Shown: piece by piece, positions 19,510-28,421 of the stretch | How positions within the stretch are numbered: the stretch's first letter is position 1 | Layout of the letters: each line of letters begins with the position of its first letter | NCBI RefSeq assembly: GCF_022346925.1 | Contig: NZ_JAKRNJ010000002.1 | Span: 62,001 to 126,000 of the forward strand | DNA from: Microvirga sp. ACRRW | Lineage (GTDB): Bacteria > Pseudomonadota > Alphaproteobacteria > Rhizobiales > Beijerinckiaceae | Reading direction: 5' to 3' | DNA: 64,000 nucleotides | Notes under the pieces: generated by a model | Database searches by the model: none | The model's input: only the letters and a program-made list of their open reading frames with translations | What the model was told of the DNA's origin: nothing | Position numbers and translations under genes: made by a program

Positions 19510-20292
19510 TTACTTGCGCCCCACATCCTTGGCGAGGCCGATAGCGGGTTCGTCCGTCATGCCGGCGAGAACTTCCGCCACATGACGCACGGCGATGGGT
19601 TTGCCGTCACGGCTGAGCTTGCCCGCCATGTTCATGAGGCAGCCGAGATCGCCCGCAAGCAGGGTCGGTGCATGCGTGGCGTCCACGTTCCTGGCCTTGG
19701 CATCGACGATGGCGCCGGAAATGTCGCTGTACTTCACGGCAAAGGTTCCGCCGAAGCCGCAGCATACGTCGCTGTCGGTCATCTCGACGAGGGTGAGGCC
19801 CTTCACGCTCGCCAGCAGCTTGCGCGGCTGCTTCTTCACGTGCAGCTCACGAAGGCTGGAGCAGGAATCGTGATAGGTGACGGTGCCGTCGAAGGCTGCG
19901 TCGACTTGCGTGACGCCGAGAACGTCCACGAGAAAGCTCGTCAGCTCGTAGGTCTTGGAAGCGAGGGCATCGGCCTTGGTGCGCCAGTTCGGATCGTCCT
20001 CGAACAGTTCCGGATAATGCTTCCTGATCGTGCCGGCGCAGGAGCCGGAAGGAGCGACCACGTAATCGAAATCCTTGAAGGTCTCGATCATCCGCATGGC
20101 CAAGTCCTTCGAGGTTCCCCGGTCGCCTGAATTGTAGGCAGGCTGACCGCAGCAGGTCTGCACGGGCGCCTCCACGATGCAGCCCGCATCCTCAAGAAGC
20201 TTGACGGCGGCAAAGCCCACGGAGGGGCGCATCAGGTCGACGAGGCAGGTTACGAAAAGGCCAATTCGCAATTGAGAGGGCGATGCATCCAC
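19510..20292 (-). CDS. lutA: Lactate utilization protein A (CCG-domain, Fe-S oxidoreductase)
   Basis: A 260-aa protein with two cysteine-rich CCG domains, seen as CCGQPAYNSGDRG and CCGFGGTFAVKYSD, which bind an unusual iron-sulfur cluster. It is homologous to LutA/LldE and to the C-terminal half of GlcF. The opening IGLFVTCLVDLMRPSVGFA is family-typical. It is the first gene of lutABC. No lactate permease or LutR/LldR regulator is adjacent. The divergent intergenic region holds overlapping palindromes that could be the operator. Confidence 0.93.
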   Translation of the reverse strand: MDASPSQLRIGLFVTCLVDLMRPSVGFAAVKLLEDAGCIVEAPVQTCCGQPAYNSGDRGTSKDLAMRMIETFKDFDYVVAPSGSCAGTIRKHYPELFEDDPNWRTKADALASKTYELTSFLVDVLGVTQVDAAFDGTVTYHDSCSSLRELHVKKQPRKLLASVKGLTLVEMTDSDVCCGFGGTFAVKYSDISGAIVDAKARNVDATHAPTLLAGDLGCLMNMAGKLSRDGKPIAVRHVAEVLAGMTDEPAIGLAKDVGRK

Positions 20293-20434
20293 TGCTTCAC
20301 ATCTTTCCTTCTTCGAGCGTCACCATAAGGCCATTGCGGCGGAGCTTGGCATTGCTTCTGGCTGCTCAAATGAAACGCTGCCGCATGCATAGCGAGGATG
20401 TGACAGGGCGCACAATATGTGAAATAGGATAATG

Positions 20435-20456
20435 CGATATTATATCGTCTGATATA
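20435..20456. promoter_or_regulatory. Overlapping palindromes in the lutA divergent promoter region
   Basis: CGATAT-T-ATATCG (20435-20447) is a perfect 13-bp palindrome. It overlaps a second inverted repeat, TATATC (20441-20446) with GATATA (20451-20456). They sit between two divergent genes, as expected for an operator of a lactate- or glycolate-responsive regulator. The regulator is unknown. Confidence 0.45.
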
Positions 20457-20503
20457 GACGTAAGTTTCGACGCCAGCACCTTGCAAGCATTGGGTTTTAT
20501 GAA

Positions 20504-21547
20504 ATGTCCTCGCCTCTCTCGATTCTGCGGCTCGGAGCTTTGCTGCTCGGCTTTGCCGTCCTGCCCGCCGCTGCGGCCGACCGCGCTCCCTTGACCCCGC
20601 AGGTCGAGAGCACCTTCGTGGCTTTCACAGAGTGGGTTTACGACGTCAGGCTTTCCAATGCCGAGAAGGAGCAGGTGCTCGCCGTCTTCCGCGACGAATG
20701 GCTCGGCTCCAACGAGACTGCTTATCGGAATGCGAAGAACACCATCGACATCTATGAGCGCGTCAAGCGCATGCCGAAGGGCGAGGCCGTCAGCATGCGC
20801 AACAGATACTTCTCCCAGTTCTGGCCCTTGATGGATGCCAACCGCCATTTTCCGGACGTGAATGCCGTGATGACGGCTTATCTGCGCCAGCACAAAATGC
20901 TGGCCAAGGGCCATCCTCCCTTAAGCGAGGAGATCGCAGACGCCAAGGCGCGCTATGTGCAGTTCACGTTGGACGAGGGCTCCGGCGGCGTCATCCGGCT
21001 CGATCTCGATGCGTTGAAGAAGCAATTGGCCGAGAGCTATCCGTCGCTGTCGGCGGAGGAGCAGAAGGCCACCGTCCACGCCATGGGCCAATGGGCGGAG
21101 ATTCAACATGGCTGGCCGAGCATGTCGGAGAGCGAACGTAACGGGCATCGCCGCCCCTGGAGGGAACAGGCCAAGAAACTCTATCCGGAGGCTGTCGCGC
21201 AAATGCCCCCGCTGCCGAGCGAGAAGCAGGCGTCTTCCTCCGGTTCCGGCGAGCGGAGCATGATGGACATCTTCAACAAGTATCAGGAAGACGTGAAGAG
21301 GGCCGATGAGAAGAAGGCGGCTGAAATCGAGGCTGCTCTTCGGTCCATTCCTGAGCCTGCACCCGAGCCTTCAACCGGGAATCCCGATCTGGACAAGTAC
21401 AAGGCGGCGCAGCGCAAGGTGATGATGGACCAGATGAAGACGCAGATGATCAGCAACATGCTGGCCTCTCAGCATCAGGCCCGCATGGGCATCATCAGCA
21501 ACATGCCCGGCGCCCCGCAATACAAGTGGGTATGGACGTACCGGTAA
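20504..21547 (+). CDS. Exported protein of unknown function
   Basis: A 347-aa protein with a Sec signal peptide (LRLGALLLGFAVLPAAAA) and a mature, mostly helical, charged domain. EWVYDVRLSNAEKEQVLAVF resembles the TTAEERAFL-type helices of unannotated periplasmic proteins. A Ser/Pro/Glu-rich linker (residues about 235-300) precedes a Met/Gln-rich tail (KVMMDQMKTQMISNMLASQH). I do not recognise a family. It is divergent from lutABC and could share its operator, but nothing ties it to lactate. Confidence 0.75.
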   Translation: MSSPLSILRLGALLLGFAVLPAAAADRAPLTPQVESTFVAFTEWVYDVRLSNAEKEQVLAVFRDEWLGSNETAYRNAKNTIDIYERVKRMPKGEAVSMRNRYFSQFWPLMDANRHFPDVNAVMTAYLRQHKMLAKGHPPLSEEIADAKARYVQFTLDEGSGGVIRLDLDALKKQLAESYPSLSAEEQKATVHAMGQWAEIQHGWPSMSESERNGHRRPWREQAKKLYPEAVAQMPPLPSEKQASSSGSGERSMMDIFNKYQEDVKRADEKKAAEIEAALRSIPEPAPEPSTGNPDLDKYKAAQRKVMMDQMKTQMISNMLASQHQARMGIISNMPGAPQYKWVWTYR

Positions 21548-21574
21548 GGCGTTTCCATCCGCCATTGTTACGGA

Positions 21575-21600
21575 AAAGGCCGCCTGTGAAGGCGGCCTTT
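21575..21600. terminator. Bidirectional terminator
   Basis: AAAGGCCGCC and GGCGGCCTTT form a 10-pair stem with a six-base loop between the convergent exported-protein and cytochrome c genes. Confidence 0.9.
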
Positions 21601-21626
21601 GCATGAGCGGCGGCTTTAACTGCGTG

Positions 21627-22013
21627 TCACTGCACTTTCTGGCCCTTGGCGTCGAACTGCTTCAGATAAGCCACGAGATCGTTGATCCTCTGCTCGTCCT
21701 TGAGCCCCGCATAGATCATCTTGGTGCCGGGAATCTTGGCCTTCGGATTCTGGATATACTCCTTGAAGGTCGCCTCATCCCAGGTAATGCCGGAATCCTT
21801 GTTCGCCTGCGAATAGTTATAGCCTTCGACCGACCCGGAATGGCGGCCGATCAGGCCGTTCAATTCAGGCCCAACGGCGTTTTTCGCGCTCGGGCCAATC
21901 TGATGGCAGGCTCGGCATTGGGCGAAGACCTTTTCGCCCGCGGCGGCATCCTGTGCCTGAGCCTGAGCGAACCCGGCAAGCAGGATTGCGGCTGAGAGAA
22001 CCAAGGCACGCAT
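21627..22013 (-). CDS. Class I cytochrome c (c2/c550-like), periplasmic
   Basis: A 128-aa monohaem cytochrome. The signal peptide (MRALVLSAAILLAGFAQAQA) is followed by the haem motif CRACH near residue 35 and the axial Met in the segment PGTKMIYAGL near residue 99. GVGPELNGLIGR-type spacing between these is typical of mitochondrial-like cytochrome c/c2. AAGGAG precedes the ATG; an upstream TTG is less likely. Its place between lutABC and glcDEF suggests a role as electron acceptor, but this is inference. Confidence 0.93.
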   Translation of the reverse strand: MRALVLSAAILLAGFAQAQAQDAAAGEKVFAQCRACHQIGPSAKNAVGPELNGLIGRHSGSVEGYNYSQANKDSGITWDEATFKEYIQNPKAKIPGTKMIYAGLKDEQRINDLVAYLKQFDAKGQKVQ

Positions 22014-22149
22014 CAAAAACTCCTTTTCTGGACGAATGTCCCACTTTAGACAGGCTCTACATTATTGGAAATATCTCTCAAGGCCAGCTACCTTGTGGGG
22101 AGAGCTGCCATGTCTTGGAGGCAGCAAGAATGTGCCCAGGGAGGGTGTC

Positions 22150-23583
22150 ATGACGATCGCATTCCCGAAGCCGGATGAGGCCATTCTGGCCCGCCGCAAG
22201 GAAATCATCGCGGGGCTGGGACGGCTCGTCCCCTCCGAGGCCCTCATCGTTTCCGAGGACGAGCGCCGGGCCTTCGAGACCGATGGCCTGACCGCCTACC
22301 GCCAGATGCCGCTTGCCGTGGTGCTGCCTTCCACCACGGAGGAGGTCTCGGCCGTCATGCGCTTCTGCCATGAGCATGGAGTGAAGGTGGTGCCCCGTGG
22401 GGCGGGAACCTCGCTTTGTGGCGGTGCGATCCCCCAGGAGGATGCCATCGTTCTCGGCGTCGCCAAGATGAACCGGGTGATCGACATCAATTTTGAGGGC
22501 CGCACGGCAAGGGTGCAATCCGGCATCACCAATCTCGGCATCAGCCAGGCGGTAGCATACGAGGGTTTCTTCTACGCCCCTGATCCGTCTAGCCAACTGG
22601 CCTGCACCATTGCCGGCAACATCGCCATGAATTCCGGCGGCGCGCATTGTCTGAAATACGGCGTGACCACCAACAACCTCATGGGCGTCACCATGGTGCT
22701 GCTCGACGGCACGGTGGTGGAGATCGGCGGCGAGCATCTCGACGCGCCTGGCTACGATCTGCTCGGCCTCATCTGCGGTTCCGAAGGGCAACTCGGCGTC
22801 GTCACGGAAGCGGTGGTGCGGATTTTGCGTGCTGCGGAAGGTGCGCGTCCCGCGCTCATGGGCTTCTCGTCGGTGGAGGATGCAGGCGCCTGCGTCGCGG
22901 CGATCATCGGTGCAGGCATCATTCCGGTGGCGCTCGAATACATGGACAAGCCCGCGATTCAGATCTGCGAGGCTTTTGCGCATGCAGGCTATCCTCTCGA
23001 TGTGGAAGCCATGCTGATCGTGGAGGTCGAAGGCTCCGACCAGGAGATCGACGACATGCTCCGGCGCATCGTGGCGATTGCGGATCCGTTCAAGCCGAAG
23101 ACCATGAAGGTCTCGCAATCGGAGGCAGAGAGCGCCGCGATCTGGAAGGGCCGCAAGTCGGCCTTCGGCGCAACGGGACGCATCGCCGATTACATCTGCA
23201 TGGACGGTACGATTCCCACCGGCCAGCTGCCGCATGTGCTCAAGCGCATCGACGAGATCGTGAAATCCTACGGGCTTGGCGTCGCCAACGTGTTCCATGC
23301 GGGTGATGGCAACCTGCATCCCCTCGTCATGTTCAATACGAACGTGCCCGGCGAGATGGAAAAAGCTGAGAAGGCTGGCGAGGATATCCTCAAGCTTTGC
23401 GTGGAAGTCGGGGGCTGCCTTACCGGCGAGCATGGTGTCGGCATCGAAAAGCGCGATCTCATGACGTGCCAGTTCAACGAGGCTGATCTCGCGCAGCAGA
23501 TGCGCGTGCGCGGCGTGTTCGATCCGCGCTGGCTGCTCAACCCAGCCAAAGTGTTTCCCCTGGAAGGAAGGCTCGCTGCGTGA
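22150..23583 (+). CDS. glcD: Glycolate oxidase subunit GlcD (FAD-linked)
   Basis: A 477-aa flavoprotein of the FAD-binding PCMH/vanillyl-alcohol-oxidase family. It oxidises glycolate (or D-lactate) to glyoxylate. The FAD loop VVPRGAGTSLCGGAIP near residue 90 and the C-terminal VFHAGDGNLHPL and GEHGVGIEK motifs, which hold the substrate and flavin, are intact. GGGAGGG lies just upstream of the chosen ATG; the longer frame is not used. The stop overlaps the glcE GTG start. Confidence 0.96.
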   Translation: MTIAFPKPDEAILARRKEIIAGLGRLVPSEALIVSEDERRAFETDGLTAYRQMPLAVVLPSTTEEVSAVMRFCHEHGVKVVPRGAGTSLCGGAIPQEDAIVLGVAKMNRVIDINFEGRTARVQSGITNLGISQAVAYEGFFYAPDPSSQLACTIAGNIAMNSGGAHCLKYGVTTNNLMGVTMVLLDGTVVEIGGEHLDAPGYDLLGLICGSEGQLGVVTEAVVRILRAAEGARPALMGFSSVEDAGACVAAIIGAGIIPVALEYMDKPAIQICEAFAHAGYPLDVEAMLIVEVEGSDQEIDDMLRRIVAIADPFKPKTMKVSQSEAESAAIWKGRKSAFGATGRIADYICMDGTIPTGQLPHVLKRIDEIVKSYGLGVANVFHAGDGNLHPLVMFNTNVPGEMEKAEKAGEDILKLCVEVGGCLTGEHGVGIEKRDLMTCQFNEADLAQQMRVRGVFDPRWLLNPAKVFPLEGRLAA

Positions 23584-24767
23584 CCAACTATCTTCCCCGC
23601 GACGAGCAGGACGCATCCGACGTCATTCGGGATGCGTCCGCGAAGGGCATTCTGCTCAGTCTTTCCGGCCAAGGCACGAAAGCCGATATGGGCAGGCCCA
23701 ACCAGACGGACGCATCGATCTCGTCCAGCGCGCTTAACGGCATCACGCTCTACGAGCCTTCGGAAATGGTGATCTCCGCGCGTAGCGGCACGCCCGTGTC
23801 GGAGGTGGTGCGCACGCTTGCCGAGAAGGGACAGCTCCTGCCCTTCGAGCCGATGGATTACCGTCCGCTGCTGGGCACCCGGGGAGAACCCACCATCGGC
23901 GCGGTGGCGGCCATGAACATCTCCGGCCCGCGCCGCATCATGGCGGGTGCCGCGCGTGATAGCCTCATCGGCGTGCGTTTCGTCAATGGACGCGGCGAGG
24001 TGGTGAAATCCGGCGGACGGGTGATGAAGAACGTCACCGGCCTCGATCTCGTGAAGCTCATGGCAGGCTCCTGGGGCACGCTCGGTTTTCTGACGGAGGT
24101 GACCTTCAAGGTATTGCCGAAGCAGGAGCGCATGACGACGCTCGTGCTGCGCGGTCTCAACGATGCGCAGGCCATCGAGGCGCTCTCGCAGGCGCTGGGC
24201 TCGCCCTTCGACGTGACGGGTGCGGCGCATATTCCGGCACGCGACCGGCAAGGAGCGAGCACGCTGATCCGGCTCGAAGGTTTCTCCGGTTCGGTCGATT
24301 ACCGCCTCGGCGAGCTGCGCCGTCTGCTCAAGCGCGTCAGCGTCTCCACGGATATCTTCGAGGGCAGGGCGGCGGAGGCCGTGTGGCAATCGGTGCGCGG
24401 TGCGACCGTGCTCACCAATGGTGCGGACCGCGCGATTTGGCGCGTCTCGACTGCACCGACCAAAGGTCCTGAATTCACCAAGCGCATTGTCCAGTCGATT
24501 GAGGCGCAATGGTTTTACGATTGGGGCGGCGGTCTCATCTGGATCTCGACGCCGGTCGGCGAGGATGCTGGTGCATCCGTATTGCGGGAGGCCACGCAAG
24601 CGCTCGGCGGCCATGCGACGCTTGTGCGCGCACCCGCCGAGATCCGCTCAATCATCGATGTGTTCGAGCCGCAGAACGAAGCCTTGATGACGCTGACAAA
24701 AGGTATCAAGGCATCCTTCGACCCAGCCGGGATTCTCAATCCGGGCCGAATGTATGCAGGCGTTTGA
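23580..24767 (+). CDS. glcE: Glycolate oxidase subunit GlcE (FAD-binding)
   Basis: A 395-aa second flavin subunit of the glycolate oxidase complex. It starts at a GTG overlapping the glcD stop (GTGA). The FAD domain is seen in [18 protein letters not shown] and the segment [20 protein letters not shown]; the C-terminus [10 protein letters not shown] is the family end. It is translationally coupled to glcD. It works with GlcD and GlcF at the inner membrane to pass electrons to quinone. Confidence 0.94.
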   Translation: MTNYLPRDEQDASDVIRDASAKGILLSLSGQGTKADMGRPNQTDASISSSALNGITLYEPSEMVISARSGTPVSEVVRTLAEKGQLLPFEPMDYRPLLGTRGEPTIGAVAAMNISGPRRIMAGAARDSLIGVRFVNGRGEVVKSGGRVMKNVTGLDLVKLMAGSWGTLGFLTEVTFKVLPKQERMTTLVLRGLNDAQAIEALSQALGSPFDVTGAAHIPARDRQGASTLIRLEGFSGSVDYRLGELRRLLKRVSVSTDIFEGRAAEAVWQSVRGATVLTNGADRAIWRVSTAPTKGPEFTKRIVQSIEAQWFYDWGGGLIWISTPVGEDAGASVLREATQALGGHATLVRAPAEIRSIIDVFEPQNEALMTLTKGIKASFDPAGILNPGRMYAGV

Positions 24768-24768
24768 C

Positions 24769-25383
24769 ATGACCGGTACTGCCGCGTTGAATCCTCTTGC
24801 CGATAAAAGCGGTGTAAGGCCTGCCGTCTATGCCGCCCTTGCTGTCGCGCTTGTCGCCTCGACCGCCGCGATCCTTCTTGCCATGGGTCGCACGCCCATC
24901 TGCAAATGCGGCACGGTGGAGCTCTGGCATGGCGTGGTGCGCGATTCCGGCAACTCGCAGCATCTGCTCGATTGGTACACGCCGTCTCACATCATCCACG
25001 GCTTCCTGTTCTATATGGGAATATGGCTCATCGGGCTGTTACGCGGAAAGCCATTGCCGCTCGGCGTTGCACTGCTCATCGCCATCGGCGTGGAAGCCGC
25101 GTGGGAGATCGCCGAGAACACGAGCATGGTGATCGAACGTTATCGTGCAACGAATATCGCCCTCGATTATTACGGCGACAGCGTCATCAACTCGGTGTCC
25201 GATATTTTCGCCATGATCGTCGGGTTCTTTTTGGCGCGAACCCTTCCGGTCTGGGTGACGGTGCTTCTGGCTGTGCTGATGGAGCTGTTTGTCGGGTACT
25301 GGATTCGCGACAATCTCGCCCTCAATATCATCATGCTGATCCATCCGATCGAGGCCATCAATCAATGGCAATCGGCGACCTGA
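24769..25383 (+). CDS. DUF2585 (UPF0314) membrane protein
   Basis: A 204-aa inner-membrane protein with about four transmembrane segments. The conserved UPF0314 core is clear: [35 protein letters not shown], and [20 protein letters not shown], followed by [11 protein letters not shown]. The Cys, His and Glu residues in these motifs look like a metal site or catalytic centre. Function is unknown. It is inserted between glcE and glcF with almost no gaps, so it is co-transcribed with glycolate oxidase. The start could also be 15 bp earlier, inside glcE. Confidence 0.9.
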   Translation: MTGTAALNPLADKSGVRPAVYAALAVALVASTAAILLAMGRTPICKCGTVELWHGVVRDSGNSQHLLDWYTPSHIIHGFLFYMGIWLIGLLRGKPLPLGVALLIAIGVEAAWEIAENTSMVIERYRATNIALDYYGDSVINSVSDIFAMIVGFFLARTLPVWVTVLLAVLMELFVGYWIRDNLALNIIMLIHPIEAINQWQSAT

Positions 25384-25392
25384 GATAAAGTG

Positions 25393-26748
25393 ATGCAAAC
25401 GAACTTCACGCCCGATCAGCTGAAAGATCCCGCAACCGCCTCCTCGGAGAAAATTCTCCGGACCTGCGTCCATTGCGGCTTCTGCACGGCGACATGCCCG
25501 ACCTATCTTCTGCTCGGCGACGAGCTCGATTCACCACGCGGGCGCATCTATCTCATCAAGGACATGCTGGAGAGCGGCAAGCCCGCCTCGGCGGAAGTGG
25601 TCAAGCATATCGACCGCTGCCTGTCTTGCCTGTCCTGCATGACCACCTGTCCCTCGGGCGTGCATTACATGCATCTCGTGGATCATGCCCGCGCCTATAT
25701 CGAGCAGACTTATACGCGCTCGTGGCACGACAGGCTCCTGCGCGGCCTGCTGGCGCGCATCCTGCCTTATCCGAAGCGCTTCCGCGTCGCCATGGGCGCG
25801 GCAATTCTGGCGAAGCCCTTCAAGGGGTTGATCGGCGCCCTGCCGGTTCTCGGCACGCGGCTGCGGGCGATGATCGATCTGGCGCCGACCCATATGCCCG
25901 CCCACTCGCCTCTGGATCAGCCGGGCACGTTCAAGGCCGCGGGCGAGCGGCGCGGACGCGTGGCTATCCTGTCCGGCTGCGCGCAGCCGGTGCTCGAGCC
26001 CGGCTTCAACGAAGCCGCCATCCGCCTGCTCAACCGGCACGGAATCGATGTGGTGCAGCCGAAGGGCGAGGGCTGCTGCGGCGCTCTCGTCCATCACATG
26101 GGCCGCGAGGAGCAGGGCCACGCCTTCGCCAAGAACAATATCGATGCCTGGATCGCGGAGATGGACGGGGAGGGGCTGGACGCCATCATCATCACCGCCT
26201 CAGGCTGCGGCACGACGATCAAGGATTACGGCTTCATGTTCCGGGGCGACCCGGCCTATGCCGAGAAGGCGGCCCGGGTCTCCGCTATTGCCAAGGACAT
26301 CACCGAATATGCCCTGACCCTCGATCTCATCGAGCCGGTGCGGGAGACCGATTTCGTGGTGGCCTATCACTCGGCCTGCTCCATGCAGCACGGCCAAGCC
26401 ATCCGCACCGAGCCCAAGACCCTGCTGAAGAAGGCGGGCTTCATCGTCAAGGACGTGCCGGAAGGGCATATCTGCTGCGGTTCGGCCGGTACCTACAACC
26501 TGCTCCAGCCCGAGATTGCCAACCAGCTCCGGGCCCGAAAGGTCGCCAATATCGAGCGCACGAAACCCGACTTGATCGCCACCGGGAATATCGGCTGCAT
26601 GACCCAGATCGGGAAGGGAACCGAAATTCCGATTGTCCATACGGTCGAGCTTCTCGACTGGGCGACCGGCGGCCCCATGCCGAAAAACCTTGAGAAAGCA
26701 GGCTTTCAGGCTCGCCTCGCGCAGCCGTTAACCATTGCAGCCGAGTAA
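25393..26748 (+). CDS. glcF: Glycolate oxidase iron-sulfur subunit GlcF
   Basis: A 451-aa protein with two N-terminal [4Fe-4S] motifs (CVHCGFCTATCPTY, CLSCLSCMTTCPSG) and two CCG domains (CCGALVHHMG, CCGSAGTYNLLQ). It completes the glycolate oxidase GlcDEF and passes electrons to the membrane. The ATG at 25393 is taken; a GTG lies directly before it. DUF2585 ends 9 bp upstream. It is the last gene of the operon; no terminator is evident. Confidence 0.95.
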   Translation: MQTNFTPDQLKDPATASSEKILRTCVHCGFCTATCPTYLLLGDELDSPRGRIYLIKDMLESGKPASAEVVKHIDRCLSCLSCMTTCPSGVHYMHLVDHARAYIEQTYTRSWHDRLLRGLLARILPYPKRFRVAMGAAILAKPFKGLIGALPVLGTRLRAMIDLAPTHMPAHSPLDQPGTFKAAGERRGRVAILSGCAQPVLEPGFNEAAIRLLNRHGIDVVQPKGEGCCGALVHHMGREEQGHAFAKNNIDAWIAEMDGEGLDAIIITASGCGTTIKDYGFMFRGDPAYAEKAARVSAIAKDITEYALTLDLIEPVRETDFVVAYHSACSMQHGQAIRTEPKTLLKKAGFIVKDVPEGHICCGSAGTYNLLQPEIANQLRARKVANIERTKPDLIATGNIGCMTQIGKGTEIPIVHTVELLDWATGGPMPKNLEKAGFQARLAQPLTIAAE

Positions 26749-26849
26749 CTCTGTCACAGCCGGTAGAAACGAAATTTTGTTTTCAACCTGCCTGACTCTG
26801 GGTTAAAAGATGCCCAAAGTGTGACATTTAAAGGCGAAGGGGCGGCACC

Positions 26850-28367
26850 ATGTCTTCGGGTTGGACGTCTTTCAGAAACCGTTTCGGCGGCAAGAAGCCG
26901 GGCGAAGAGGTCGTCGGCGTCCTGCCTGTTCAGGGTGACGTTTCGGCATCTGCGGCGGCTGTTGCCGTTGCTGCTCCTCCCGAAAAAGGGGAGCCCATCG
27001 TCGTGCGCCCCAACGGGGCTCTCGATTCCGTGGGGCAGAAGAACGAGCTGATTCGCGTTCGCTTCGCCAACATGATCGACCGGCTGGAGGAAATCCGCAG
27101 CCTGAAGGAGGATTTCGCCCTCCTGAGCGAGCCGGTGAGCGATCTCATCCGCAGCTATCCCCAGCTCCAGTCGCGCCTGCTGGAGACGGAGGCCGTGCTC
27201 AAGCAGGAAAGCGAGACGACCAGCTCGCTGCGCCGCGAGCTGCACGATCTCAACACGGTTCACGCCCGCAACCTGGACGATCTGGCCGCCACGGTCTCCC
27301 AGCTGCGCAAGGCCGAGTCCAAGACCCGCGAGCAGGAATCCTTCATCGAGGATCTGCGCCTCAACGTGAAGGACAAGGAGGCGATGGTCGCCGACCTGGA
27401 GAACCAGCTCTCCATCGAGACCGAGCGCGCCCGCAACATCACGGAAGAGAACCAGGCTCTTCGCCTGGAGGCGCAGGAAGCTGACCAGACGGTCGCCCGC
27501 GCCGAGCGCGAGCTGATCGAGACCCGCGAGCGCAACGGCCTCCTCGACCATGAGGTGAAGCGCCTGCAGAAGGTGGCGGAAGACCAGAACTATCGTCTCT
27601 CCAGCCTTACCAACCGCTACGGCGAGATCGAGACTCAGCTCGAGGCGACCCGCCAGCGCGCTTCCGAACTCGAGACCAAGCTCATGGCCGAGCAGGTGCT
27701 GCGCCAGCGCCTGGAGACGCAGCTCGATTCCGAGCGCTCCTCGCACCAGACCGATCTCTCGGCGCTCGACATGAAGATCGAGGGTCTCAACTCGCGTCTT
27801 GGCGCTACCGACAAGATCCTGTCGCATACCCGCGACCAGCTGCGCGACAAGAACGAGGCGCTGCGCTCCGTCGAGCGCAACCTCAAAGAGACCACCATCG
27901 AGAAGAACACTCTCGACCGCCGTCTCGAAGCGACCCAGCAGGAAGTCGAGCGTCAGGTGGCCATGGTCAACGAACTCCAGCGCTCGCGCATCGAGCTGCA
28001 GGAGCGCGTCGAGATGCTCAACAAGGCCATCGCCGCCAAGGACTTCCAGATCGAAAGCTCCGACAACAAGCTCACGAGCCTCACCGAGCGCATCGACCAG
28101 CTCACCAAGCGCTTCGAGCAGGATCGCAGCACTCTCGAGGCCGCCAACCGCCGCCTTACGGAAGAGCTGCAGAATGAGAAGGCCGAGCGTTCGCTCGTGC
28201 AGGGCGCCCTGGAGATTGCGCGCGAAAGCCGCATCAAGATCCAGAAGAAGTACATCGCGCTGCGCAAGAAGACCCGCCTCGATGCGCAGGAGGACGATGT
28301 CGGCCTCATCGAGGAAGACGAGGTCGAAACGAACGTTCATCCGCTGAAATCCACGGATGCCGAATAA
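26850..28367 (+). CDS. Long coiled-coil protein
   Basis: A 505-aa protein. A variable, Ala/Val-rich N-terminus of about 75 residues is followed by a nearly uninterrupted heptad-rich coiled coil to about residue 475 and an acidic tail. There is no globular domain, signal peptide or membrane segment. This architecture fits bacterial cytoskeletal coiled-coil proteins such as crescentin or FilP, or a scaffold; homology was not established. The start has AAGGGG upstream. It is flanked by a strong terminator shared with tyrS. Confidence 0.82.
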   Translation: MSSGWTSFRNRFGGKKPGEEVVGVLPVQGDVSASAAAVAVAAPPEKGEPIVVRPNGALDSVGQKNELIRVRFANMIDRLEEIRSLKEDFALLSEPVSDLIRSYPQLQSRLLETEAVLKQESETTSSLRRELHDLNTVHARNLDDLAATVSQLRKAESKTREQESFIEDLRLNVKDKEAMVADLENQLSIETERARNITEENQALRLEAQEADQTVARAERELIETRERNGLLDHEVKRLQKVAEDQNYRLSSLTNRYGEIETQLEATRQRASELETKLMAEQVLRQRLETQLDSERSSHQTDLSALDMKIEGLNSRLGATDKILSHTRDQLRDKNEALRSVERNLKETTIEKNTLDRRLEATQQEVERQVAMVNELQRSRIELQERVEMLNKAIAAKDFQIESSDNKLTSLTERIDQLTKRFEQDRSTLEAANRRLTEELQNEKAERSLVQGALEIARESRIKIQKKYIALRKKTRLDAQEDDVGLIEEDEVETNVHPLKSTDAE

Positions 28368-28370
28368 GAC

Positions 28371-28396
28371 AAAAGCCCCGCTCCAGCGGGGCTTTT
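28371..28396. terminator. Bidirectional terminator
   Basis: AAAAGCCCCGCT and AGCGGGGCTTTT make a 12-base self-complementary pair between the convergent coiled-coil and tyrS genes. Confidence 0.92.
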
Positions 28397-28421
28397 GCTT
28401 TTAGGGCTGTGCACGCAAGGT

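Noticed and set aside
26754..28340. Very long reading frame (528 codons) on the minus strand opposite the coiled-coil gene
   Set aside because: It mirrors the codon structure of the plus-strand gene in a GC-rich sequence, has no recognisable protein features, and the plus-strand gene has a good start, heptads and a terminator.
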